The translations under genes and the position numbers were made by a program. Under the pieces are notes generated by a model, which was given only the letters and a program-made list of their open reading frames with translations, did no database searches and was not told the origin of the DNA. Positions 16,008-23,191 of a stretch of 64,000 nt of DNA are shown here, one piece after another (position 1 is the stretch's first letter; each line of letters begins with the position of its first letter). This DNA comes from Streptomyces sp. ATexAB-D23 (GTDB taxonomy: Bacteria; Actinomycetota; Actinomycetes; Streptomycetales; Streptomycetaceae): assembly GCF_000373645.1 (NCBI RefSeq), contig NZ_KB892024.1:381591-445590 (forward strand), given 5' to 3'.

Positions 16008-16115
16008 ATGGTGAAGAGTTCTGAGGGGGATGTGATGCGCGGTACCCGCACGCCCACGACCGTCCGGCGACCGGGCCGGCCGGCGGTCCGGCGCGGAGCG
16101 GGGGCCGGCCGGTGA
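16008..16115 (+). CDS. 35-aa frame overlapping the start of an ArsR gene
   Basis: MVKSSEGDVMRGTRTPTTVR and 15 more residues, rich in Arg/Pro. Its TGA lies inside the GTG start of the ArsR gene (GGTGAGC), the same arrangement as at 14986-15069. No homology recognised; a coupling leader or chance frame. Confidence 0.25.
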   Translation: MVKSSEGDVMRGTRTPTTVRRPGRPAVRRGAGAGR

Positions 16116-16480
16116 GCGCCCCGCTGTACCAGCTGAAGGCGGAGTTCTTCAAAACCCTCGGCCACCCCGTCCGCATCCGCGTACTGGAACTCCTCAGCCT
16201 GCGCGAGCACGCCGTCTCCGAGATGCTGTCCGAGATCGGCGTCGAAGCGGCCCATCTCTCCCAGCAGCTCGCCGTCCTGCGCCGGGCCAACCTGGTCGTC
16301 CCACGCCGCGAGGGCTCCGCCGTCTACTACCGGCTGACCAATCCGCAGGTGGCGGAGTTGCTGCGGGTGGCGCGGACCATCCTGTCCGGTGTGCTGTCGG
16401 GCCAGGCCGAACTGCTGGCCGACCTCCGGGCCGCCGAACCCGGCACCGCGCCCGAGCGGCACGGGCCGTCACCCCGGTGA
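16112..16480 (+). CDS. ArsR/SmtB-family transcriptional regulator
   Basis: 122 aa. Winged helix-turn-helix with YQLKAEFFKTLGHPVRIRVL at the N-terminus, recognition region EAAHLSQQLAVLRRANLV (residues ~44-61) and wing EGSAVYYRL. The metal-binding ELCVCDL motif of classical ArsR is replaced by SLREHAVSEML, with no Cys, so metal sensing through that site is excluded. The C-terminal helix (LLRVARTILSGVLSGQAELL) would form the dimer. It is close in sequence to the regulator at 17098-16736, and probably a paralogue. Target unknown. Confidence 0.88.
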   Translation: MSAPLYQLKAEFFKTLGHPVRIRVLELLSLREHAVSEMLSEIGVEAAHLSQQLAVLRRANLVVPRREGSAVYYRLTNPQVAELLRVARTILSGVLSGQAELLADLRAAEPGTAPERHGPSPR

Positions 16481-16526
16481 ACGGCGGCGGGGACCCTGTC
16501 CCGCCCGCCCGTCGCCCGTGTGTCGG

Positions 16527-16739
16527 CTACTTGTCGGCGTGCTGGCCCACGTAGAACAGCAACCAGACGAATGCCGCGAAGAGATGCGTGCCGAAGATGT
16601 AGATGGACGCCCGCAGGATGACGCCCTTCTCCTTCCACGCCTCGGTCTCCCGCCCCCGGTCCTGGGAGGCGGCCGAATCCTGACCGTCGTCGCTCACGGT
16701 GAGCCCTTCGTCGTCGTTCTTCCGGTGCCCCCGCGTCAC
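16527..16739 (-). CDS. Small membrane protein, DUF6126-like
   Basis: 70 aa. A charged N-terminus (GRETEAWKEKGVILRASIYI) leads into one membrane helix of about 20 residues (IFGTHLFAAFVWLLFYVG) ending GQHADK. The WKEKG...IY.GTHLFA..LLFY pattern matches small actinobacterial DUF6126 proteins from memory. The GTG at 16739 overlaps the stop of the ArsR gene upstream (GTGA); a start at 16697 is also possible. It is probably regulated by or co-expressed with that ArsR protein. Function unknown. Confidence 0.65.
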   Translation of the reverse strand: MTRGHRKNDDEGLTVSDDGQDSAASQDRGRETEAWKEKGVILRASIYIFGTHLFAAFVWLLFYVGQHADK

Positions 16740-17098
16740 GGCGCGGACGTTTCGATGCCGGAACCGTGCAGATGGGCCAACAGGTCCTGCTGCCCCGCCA
16801 GCATCACCGTCAGAACCTTCCGGGCGGCCCGCATCAGCTCGGCCACGTCCCCGCCCGCCAGCTGGTACACGACGGTGGAACTCTCCCGGGTGGAGGACAC
16901 GATCCCGGAGCGGCGCAGAACCGCGAGCTGCTGGGAGAGGTTCGAGGGCTCGATCCCGATCGCGGCGAGCAGGTCACGCACCGGCATGGGCCCGTCCTGA
17001 AGCAGCTCCAGCACCCGGATTCGGACCGGATGCCCGAGCATCCGGAAGAACTCCGCCTTCGCCTGGTACAGAGGCACTGCCACCGCGCTCACGCCCAC
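16736..17098 (-). CDS. ArsR/SmtB-family transcriptional regulator
   Basis: 120 aa. VPLYQAKAEFFRMLGHPVRI at the N-terminus, then QDGPMPVRDLLAAIGIEPSN, recognition helix SNLSQQLAVLRRSGIV and wing ESSTVVYQL. No cysteine metal site is seen in helix 3, so the inducer may not be a metal. The C-terminal helix VAELMRAARKVLTVMLAGQQ suits dimerisation. The operator-like sequence at 17139-17154 lies directly upstream of its GTG start at 17098, indicating auto-repression, and the DUF6126-like membrane protein overlaps its 3' end. It is the best template for the decayed copy at 13077-13271. Confidence 0.88.
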   Translation of the reverse strand: MGVSAVAVPLYQAKAEFFRMLGHPVRIRVLELLQDGPMPVRDLLAAIGIEPSNLSQQLAVLRRSGIVSSTRESSTVVYQLAGGDVAELMRAARKVLTVMLAGQQDLLAHLHGSGIETSAP

Positions 17099-17138
17099 CT
17101 CGTCTTCATCCCACCCAGTTGGTCAACTCGGCAACTGA

Positions 17139-17154
17139 CGAATTGCAGAACTCG
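17139..17154. promoter_or_regulatory. Candidate ArsR operator
   Basis: CGAATTGCAGAACTCG, about 40 bases upstream of the minus-strand ArsR gene, shares 13 of 16 positions with the site at 12957-12972. It sits within a GACGA...TCGTC inverted repeat (17137-17156). Confidence 0.45.
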
Positions 17155-17304
17155 TCAAGTCTAGACGAAGCGGCTCGCCGAACCGCTCGCACGGTTCGGC
17201 GTAGCGCTCGACGGTGATGGCGGCGCCCCGGATGTCCGTTACGTACGTGTCCCGGGCGCCTCCCGCCGCCGGCGGTCCGAGCGGCTATCCGGTGTCTCCG
17301 CGTC

Positions 17305-17344
17305 CCGATAGCGGCCGGATAGAACGGCGGGCAGGGGCGGATAG
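17305..17344 (+). promoter_or_regulatory. SARP-type heptamer direct repeats upstream of the biosynthetic operon
   Basis: CCGATAG (17305), CGGATAG (17316) and CGGATAG (17338) are spaced 11 and 22 bases apart, so they face the same side of the helix, as in SARP (AfsR/ActII-4-type) binding sites. A reversed copy, CTATCCG, lies at 17285. Ten bases after the last repeat AAGAGT (17355-17360) could be the -10 box, close to the 8-base gap usual for SARPs. The first gene starts at 17405 and a SARP gene lies at 41676. Confidence 0.55.
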
Positions 17345-17404
17345 GCGGTCCGGGAAGAGTGGCCTCTGCCAGGCCGCCCCCGCCCAGATCGTGAGGACTC
17401 GAAG

Positions 17405-18361
17405 ATGATCCAAACCCGACCGCGCCCGGTGCCCGAGGAGGTGACGTCCTCGGATGCCGTAAGGCTCAGCTCTGTCGTGAAGCGGTTCACCGATTCCAAG
17501 GGAGAGCGGTTCACCGCCGTCGACGGCATCGACTTGCGCATCCGGCGGGGTGAGATCGTGGCCTTCCTCGGACCGAACGGCGCAGGCAAGACGACCACCA
17601 TCGACATGCTTCTCGGGCTGACGCGGCCCGACGAGGGCTCGGTGCGGCTGTTCGGACGCGAACCCCGGCAGGCGGTGCGTTCCGGGCAGGTCGCCGCGGT
17701 CCTCCAGACGGGCGGGCTGCTGCCCGACCTGAGCGTCGAGGCCACCGTACGGATGCTGGGCTCGCTGCACCCCCGCGCCGACATCGACGCGGTGCTGTCC
17801 CGGGCCGGACTCGACCAGCTGCGCCGCCGCCGCGTCGCGGAGTGCTCCGGCGGCGAGCAGCAGCGGCTGCGGTTCGCCCTCGCCCTGCTCTCCGGGCCCG
17901 AGCTGCTGGTCCTCGACGAGCCGACGGCCGGCATGGACGTCGTCGCCCGCCGGGACTTCTGGGCCACGGTCCGTGAGGACGCGGAGCACGGCATGACGGT
18001 CATGTTCGCCACCCACTACATGGAGGAAGCGGACCGGTTCGCCGACCGGGTGGTGATGATCGACAGCGGCCGTGTCGTCGTCGACGGTCAGGTGTCCGAC
18101 GTGCGGTCCGCCCTCAGCGGGCGCACCGTGTCGGCGCGGATCGCCGAGCAGAGCGCGGCCGCCCTCGCCCAGTCCCCGCTGGTCCGCTCGTGCGAGCCGC
18201 GCGGCGGGCGGTACCACTTCGACACCACCGACTCCGACGCACTGCTGCGCCTGCTGATCGAGCAGACATCCGCCACCGACATCGAGGTCACCCCGCGCAG
18301 CCTCGAAGAGGCCTTCATGACCCTCACCCACCACAGCCGTACCGAAGGGGGCACCCGATGA
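17405..18361 (+). CDS. ABC transporter ATP-binding protein (drug-exporter type)
   Basis: 318 aa. Walker A GPNGAGKTTT (residues ~58-67), signature CSGGEQQRL, Walker B LLVLDEPTAGMD and H-loop ATHYMEEAD are all intact. The C-terminal 90 residues are the DrrA-like extension. It energises the permease that overlaps its 3' end (ATGA at 18358). First gene of the putative operon, directly behind the SARP-type repeats, so it probably exports the cluster's product or gives self-protection. A Gln/Gly-rich Q-loop (VLQTGGLLPDLSV) is typical for this subfamily. Confidence 0.93.
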   Translation: MIQTRPRPVPEEVTSSDAVRLSSVVKRFTDSKGERFTAVDGIDLRIRRGEIVAFLGPNGAGKTTTIDMLLGLTRPDEGSVRLFGREPRQAVRSGQVAAVLQTGGLLPDLSVEATVRMLGSLHPRADIDAVLSRAGLDQLRRRRVAECSGGEQQRLRFALALLSGPELLVLDEPTAGMDVVARRDFWATVREDAEHGMTVMFATHYMEEADRFADRVVMIDSGRVVVDGQVSDVRSALSGRTVSARIAEQSAAALAQSPLVRSCEPRGGRYHFDTTDSDALLRLLIEQTSATDIEVTPRSLEEAFMTLTHHSRTEGGTR

Positions 18362-19149
18362 GCTCCGCCTCGGCCACCCACGAGGTGCGGACCTCGCCGT
18401 TCAGCGGCGTCAACCCCGTCTTCATCGGCTACGAACTGCGCCGCCGCTTCAACCGGCAGACCACGATCTTCACGCTGCTGCTGCCGGCCGTCCTCTATCT
18501 GGCGCTGTTCCGTACCGAACCCGACAACGCCACCCTCCCGCACGGCAACTTCGCCGCCTGGATGATGACCGGCATCGCCGTGTACGGAGCGGCGACCGCG
18601 GCGGTCAGCTCGGCGGCCACCATCTCCGTGGAGAAGGCGTCCGGCTGGATGCGCACCATGGCGCTCAGCCCGCTCGCGCCTCCCGGCTACCTCTTCGTCA
18701 AGGTGCTGTCCTCCGTGATCATGGCGGCGGTGCCGGTGGCCGTCGTGGGGGTGCTCGGTGTGTTCACCGGGGTGGAGGCCACGTCCACGGTGTGGGTGAC
18801 GTCCCTGCTGGTCGCCTGGCTCGGCGCGGCCGTCTTCGCCGCCCTCGGCATCACGCTGGGGCTCGCTCTCAAGCCCGACACCGTGATGCACATGCCGGGC
18901 CTGACCATGACCGCGCTCGCCTTCCTCGGCAACCTCTTCATCCCGCTCTCCGGCACCATGCTGGAGATCTCCCGCTACTCGCCGATGTTCGGCGTCTCCA
19001 CGCTCGCCCGCTACAGCCTGACCGAGGGCTACTCGTTCAGCGGTGAGCACTCCAGCCTCGCGATGGCGGCCGTCAACACCGTCGCCTGGTTCGCGGCCTT
19101 CTCCTTCATGGCCGTACGCCGCTTCCGCAAGAGCACCGGCCGCAACTGA
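18358..19149 (+). CDS. ABC-2-type transporter permease
   Basis: 263 aa with six predicted membrane helices, including TIFTLLLPAVLYLALF (near residue 38), AVYGAATAAVSSAATISVEK, VIMAAVPVAVVGVLGVFTG, the LVAWLGAAVFAALGITLG helix and the C-terminal VAWFAAFSFMAV. ABC-2 fold of antibiotic exporters. The start ATG 18358 overlaps the ATPase stop. It would form the membrane half of the exporter with two permease copies and two ATPases. An 84-bp gap follows before the malonyltransferase. Confidence 0.9.
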   Translation: MSSASATHEVRTSPFSGVNPVFIGYELRRRFNRQTTIFTLLLPAVLYLALFRTEPDNATLPHGNFAAWMMTGIAVYGAATAAVSSAATISVEKASGWMRTMALSPLAPPGYLFVKVLSSVIMAAVPVAVVGVLGVFTGVEATSTVWVTSLLVAWLGAAVFAALGITLGLALKPDTVMHMPGLTMTALAFLGNLFIPLSGTMLEISRYSPMFGVSTLARYSLTEGYSFSGEHSSLAMAAVNTVAWFAAFSFMAVRRFRKSTGRN

Positions 19150-19233
19150 GACCCGCGCCGGCACCGCCCCGCACGGCACGACACCGGGCCCCGCACCGGT
19201 CAACGACAGCTCTACGAAAGGAGATTCGAACTC

Positions 19234-20184
19234 ATGTACGCATTCGTTGTACCGGGGCAGGGCTCCCAGACCCCGGGCATGCTGGCCGGCTGGCTGCGCG
19301 ACCCGGTGTACGCCGAGCGGCTGCGCGCCTGGTCCGAGGCCGCCGATGTGGACCTCGTGCACCTCGGCGGCAAGGCGCCGGCCGCGGAGATCGCCCGTAC
19401 CGAGAACACCCAGCCGCTGCTGGTCGCCGCCGGGCTGCTCGCCCATGAGGCGCTCAGCATGGCCGAGCCGGACGGCCCGCTGGTGGCCGCCGGGCACTCG
19501 GTCGGGGAACTGGCCGCCGCGGTGTACGCCGGAGCGCTCACCCCCGCCGACGCCGTGCGGCTGGCCGCGGTGCGCGGCCGGGCGATGGCAGCGGCCTGTG
19601 CCGAGGTCCCCACCTCGATGGCGGCCGTGGTCGGCGGCGAGGAGGCCGACGTACTCGAACGCATCGGCGAACTCGGCCTGCACGCGGCCACGTTCAACGG
19701 CCCGGGACAGATCGTCGCGGCCGGGACCACGGAGGACCTGGAGCGGCTCGTCGCCGCCCCGCCGCGCTCCGCCACGGTCAAACCGCTCCAGGTCGCCGGC
19801 GCCTTCCACACCCCGTACATGGAGTCCGCCCGCCGGGCCGTCGCCGAGGCGGCCGAGCGGACCCCGTTCCGGCGGCCGACCGGGGCCCTCCTGTCGAACG
19901 CCGACGGTTCGGTCGTCCGCGAACCGGACGACATCCGCCGCCGCCTGGCCGAGCAGGTGGTCAAGCCGGTGCGCTGGGACCTGTGCATGGAGTCGCTCGG
20001 CCGGATCGCACCCGAGGTGACGGTCTGTCTGCCGCCCGCCCGCACCCTCGCGGGCATCTTCAAGCGCCGGCTTCCCGCGCTGGCCGTCGTCTGCGTCACC
20101 ACCCCCCGCGACCTCGACAAGGCGCGCACCCGGATCGGTGCCGCCGTCGCCTGGAAGGAGGACCTCGTCCATGCCGGTGTCTGA
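19234..20184 (+). CDS. Malonyl-CoA:ACP transacylase-like acyltransferase
   Basis: 316 aa, the size of FabD. The nucleophile elbow GHSVGE (Ser at about residue 90) and the catalytic-His motif GAFHTPYM (about residue 191) are present; VVPGQGSQTPGM opens the protein. The FHTPYM rather than YASH motif favours malonyl over methylmalonyl units. It loads extender units onto the cluster's ACPs. ATG 19234 follows AAAGGAG. It overlaps the AMP-ligase gene by 14 bases, so the two are translationally linked. Confidence 0.9.
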   Translation: MYAFVVPGQGSQTPGMLAGWLRDPVYAERLRAWSEAADVDLVHLGGKAPAAEIARTENTQPLLVAAGLLAHEALSMAEPDGPLVAAGHSVGELAAAVYAGALTPADAVRLAAVRGRAMAAACAEVPTSMAAVVGGEEADVLERIGELGLHAATFNGPGQIVAAGTTEDLERLVAAPPRSATVKPLQVAGAFHTPYMESARRAVAEAAERTPFRRPTGALLSNADGSVVREPDDIRRRLAEQVVKPVRWDLCMESLGRIAPEVTVCLPPARTLAGIFKRRLPALAVVCVTTPRDLDKARTRIGAAVAWKEDLVHAGV

Positions 20185-21718
20185 GCTGTTCGCCCGCGCC
20201 CGCGCCGAGCGCCCCGGGCACCTCGCCCTCGTCGACGCCACAGGACCACTGACCTACGCCGAGCTGGGCACCGAGACCGACCGGGCCGCCGGCTGGCTGC
20301 GCGGTCAGGGAGTGGGCCCGGGTGAGCGCGTCGTCTACGCCGGTGGCGGCGACCGCACCTTCCTCGCCCTCCTGTGGGCCGCGCTCCGCATCGGAGCGGT
20401 GTTCGTACCGGTGCACCCCGACCTCACGGACAGCCAGATCGACCACATCGTGCGGGACTGCACGGCCGCTCTCGCCGTCTGCCCGCCCGGCGCGGGTGGC
20501 TCCGCCCGGAAGACCGTGGAGGTGGAGCGGGCCGCGCGGGAGATCGAGCGCACGCCCGCCGACCACACCGCCGCCGAGGTCGCCGAGGACGCCGTCGCCC
20601 TGCTGATCTACACCTCCGGCACCACCGGCCGCCCCAAGGGCGTCGTCTGCCCGCACCGGCAGATCCTCGCCGCGGTCCGCGCCGTCAACGCGGGGCTCGG
20701 CTACCGCGCCGACGACGTGGTGCTGTGCCGGCTGCCGCTCTCCTTCGACTACGGCCTCTACCAGGCCCTGCTGTGCACGCTGGCCGGCTCGGCCCTGGTG
20801 CTCACCAGCCGGGGCGGCGACGTCGGGCTGATCCGGGCGATCGAGCGCCACGGCGTCACCGTCATCCCGCTGGTGCCCTCGCTCGCGCAGATCCTCGGCC
20901 TGTTGCAGAAGAAACTGCGCCGGGCCACCAGGGTCCGGCTGTTCACCAACACCGGTGCCCGGCCCAGCCCCGCCGTGATGCGCGAACTGCTCGACGCCTT
21001 CCCTGGCTCCGTGTTCGCCTCGATGTACGGGATGACCGAGTGCAAGCGCATCTCGGTCCTGGACCCGGCGCTCTACGAACGGCATCCCGACTCGGTGGGC
21101 CGCGCCATCCCCGGAGTCCAGGTACGGATAGCCGGCCCGGACGGGGACACCCTGCCGCCGGGCGAGGTCGGCGAGATCGTCGTCCGGGGCGAGACCGTGA
21201 TGGCCGGGTACTGGGGCGTGCCGCTGGAGCGGCAGAGCCGGTACGTGCGCCGTGACGACGGCTCCCTGGAGCTGCGCACCGGCGATCAGGGCCGGCTCGA
21301 CGCCGACGGCCTGCTGTACTTCGTCGGCCGCGACGACGACGTGATCAAACGGCGCGGTGTGCGCATGGGCCTGTCGGAGATCGAGCTCGCCGCCGAGCGC
21401 ATCCCCGGCGTGTACGCCGCCGTCGCCCCGCGCCCCGCGGACGAGAACGCCCCGCTGCTGCTCGCCGTGCAGACGGATCTCGCCCCGCACGAGGTCCGCG
21501 CGGCTCTCGTCCACCGGCTGGACCCGGCCCGTCGCCCCGACGGAATCGTCCCGCTCGACACCATGCCGCTGACCGCCAACGGCAAGCCCGACCGCGCCGC
21601 CGTCGCCCGGATGCTCCACGCCGGGGCCGGCACCGCGCCCTCCGCAGCCGCTCCCACGGCTGCCACCACCGTCCCCGCCGCACTCACAGGGAGCTCCCAT
21701 GGACCAGTCGCAGTTTGA
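20171..21718 (+). CDS. Acyl-AMP ligase / acyl-CoA synthetase (ANL family)
   Basis: 515 aa. ANL motifs in order: A3 YTSGTTGRPKG (residues ~154-164), A5 SMYGMTECKRIS, A7 TGDQGRLD and A10 TANGKPDR with the catalytic Lys. It adenylates a carboxylic acid and transfers it to CoA or a carrier Ser-PPant thiol. The next gene is an ACP overlapping by 20 bases, so a starter acid or amino acid is probably loaded on that ACP. The substrate code cannot be read. I chose ATG 20171 (MPVSELFARA) with AAGGAGG upstream; the extra frame before it is inside the acyltransferase gene. Confidence 0.88.
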   Translation: MPVSELFARARAERPGHLALVDATGPLTYAELGTETDRAAGWLRGQGVGPGERVVYAGGGDRTFLALLWAALRIGAVFVPVHPDLTDSQIDHIVRDCTAALAVCPPGAGGSARKTVEVERAAREIERTPADHTAAEVAEDAVALLIYTSGTTGRPKGVVCPHRQILAAVRAVNAGLGYRADDVVLCRLPLSFDYGLYQALLCTLAGSALVLTSRGGDVGLIRAIERHGVTVIPLVPSLAQILGLLQKKLRRATRVRLFTNTGARPSPAVMRELLDAFPGSVFASMYGMTECKRISVLDPALYERHPDSVGRAIPGVQVRIAGPDGDTLPPGEVGEIVVRGETVMAGYWGVPLERQSRYVRRDDGSLELRTGDQGRLDADGLLYFVGRDDDVIKRRGVRMGLSEIELAAERIPGVYAAVAPRPADENAPLLLAVQTDLAPHEVRAALVHRLDPARRPDGIVPLDTMPLTANGKPDRAAVARMLHAGAGTAPSAAAPTAATTVPAALTGSSHGPVAV

Positions 21719-21953
21719 CCAGCTCGTAGAAGAGATATGCGCCGTGCAGGTCACCAGCTCCGAGGTGCCGCTCGTGGACCTCGGTGTGGACTCGCTCCAC
21801 ACCGTCGCCCTGGTGATGGCGGTCGAGGACAGATTCGACATCGAGCTGGACCCCGACGCGCTCGCCGACCTCTCGCTCACCTCGTCGGCCGGCCTGCTCG
21901 GGCTCGTGCACGAGCAGCTGGCGAGCGGCGCGAACGCGTTGTCGGGGAGCTGA
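21699..21953 (+). CDS. Acyl carrier protein 1
   Basis: 84 aa. The phosphopantetheine site is GVDSLHT with Ser32. Helix 2 (LHTVALVMAVEDRF) is typical of type II ACPs. The protein is short at its N-terminus. It directly overlaps the AMP-ligase and precedes the aminotransferase, so it may carry the ligase product rather than the main polyketide chain. RBS CAGGGAG. Confidence 0.88.
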   Translation: MDQSQFDQLVEEICAVQVTSSEVPLVDLGVDSLHTVALVMAVEDRFDIELDPDALADLSLTSSAGLLGLVHEQLASGANALSGS

Positions 21954-21958
21954 CCGCC

Positions 21959-23191
21959 ATGTGGACCGATGTAAGACCCTCGCCCGAGATGCCGCAGCTC
22001 TTCGAACGGGGCGGTGACCTGATCTCGTTCGCCGGCGGCCTGCCGGACCTCGACCTGCTGCCCCTGAAGGAACTCTCCGAGCAGTTCGCCCGGCTGACGC
22101 GGATCGGCGGCCGGATCGCGCTCCAGTACAGCACCCCGCACGTGGCCAAGGCCCTCGTCCCCGCCATCACCGACCTGATGGCCCGCGAGGGCGGCAGCAC
22201 CGGCGCCGCGAACCTGGTGCCCACCGCCGGATCGCAGATGGGGCTGCTGGCCCTCGGTCTCGGCCTCGCCTCACCGGGGGAGACCGTACTGTGCCAGACC
22301 CCCGCCTACCCGGGCGCGGCCACCGCCTTCCGTACGGCGGGACTGCGGCTGCACGGGGCCCCCGAGGACGCCGAAGGGCTCGACCCGCGGGGGCTGCGGG
22401 AGACCGTGGCCCGGCTGCGGGCCGACGGGCAGCAGGTACGGATGCTGTACTGCAACCCGACCTTCCAGAACCCCACGGGCGCCACCCTGTCCGTCGAGCG
22501 CCGCCACCAACTGGCGGACACGGCAAGGGAACTGGGCCTGCTGATCGTCGAGGACAACCCCTACGGGCTGCTCGGCTTCGACGGCACCACGGTCCCCGTC
22601 CTCCAGGGCATCGACCCGGAGAACGTCGTCTACCTCGGCACCTTCTCCAAGGTCTTCGCCCCCGGGCTGCGCTGCGGCTGGATCGCCGCGCCCGAGCCGG
22701 TCGCGGAGCGGCTGCGCCGTACGACCGAGGTGATGGCGCTGTCGCCGTCGGCGTTCGCCCAGGCCGCGCTCGCCGCGTTCCACGCCCGCGGTGGCTGGGA
22801 CAGCCTGATCGACGCCTACCGCGAGCGCTACCGGGAGCGGTGCGGCCTGATGGCCGACGCGCTGGAGGCGGAGCTGGGGACCGGGGGCCCCTGGCGGTGG
22901 CAGCGGCCTGAAGGCGGCTTCTACCTGTGGCTGCGGCACGAGGGCGGCGCCGACACCGGCCGCTTCGCGCACGCCGCGGCCGAGCGGGGCGTCTCCTTCG
23001 TCCCCGGCAGCCACTTCGGGCTCGACGGGGAGTGCGGCGACAGGCTGCGGCTCTGCTTCAGCAACGTCCCGCGCAAGCGCATCCCCGAGGGCGTCGCCCG
23101 GCTCGCCGCGGCGCTGCGAGGCGCGGAGGCCGGCACCAGAACCGCCGCCGGCGCGGACCTCGACGCGGACCCCGGGAGGCGGGCCGCGTGA
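21959..23191 (+). CDS. PLP-dependent class I/II aminotransferase
   Basis: 410 aa, fold type I. The PLP lysine lies in LGTFSKVFAPGLRCGW (K at about residue 229), the Asp/Tyr-binding block in IVEDNPYGLL, and the conserved YCNPTFQNPTG motif is intact. The closest relatives by eye are 2-aminoadipate/aromatic (ARO8/MocR-type) transferases, but there is no N-terminal GntR domain. It could aminate a keto acid precursor or a polyketide-derived ketone/aldehyde. ATG 21959 follows the ACP stop by 5 bases. Its TGA overlaps the GTG of the LanB-like gene. Confidence 0.85.
   Translation: MWTDVRPSPEMPQLFERGGDLISFAGGLPDLDLLPLKELSEQFARLTRIGGRIALQYSTPHVAKALVPAITDLMAREGGSTGAANLVPTAGSQMGLLALGLGLASPGETVLCQTPAYPGAATAFRTAGLRLHGAPEDAEGLDPRGLRETVARLRADGQQVRMLYCNPTFQNPTGATLSVERRHQLADTARELGLLIVEDNPYGLLGFDGTTVPVLQGIDPENVVYLGTFSKVFAPGLRCGWIAAPEPVAERLRRTTEVMALSPSAFAQAALAAFHARGGWDSLIDAYRERYRERCGLMADALEAELGTGGPWRWQRPEGGFYLWLRHEGGADTGRFAHAAAERGVSFVPGSHFGLDGECGDRLRLCFSNVPRKRIPEGVARLAAALRGAEAGTRTAAGADLDADPGRRAA

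Noticed and set aside
20096..22141. 681-aa minus-strand frame opposite the AMP-ligase
   Set aside because: No recognisable domain, low-complexity composition, fully covered by a convincing gene on the other strand.
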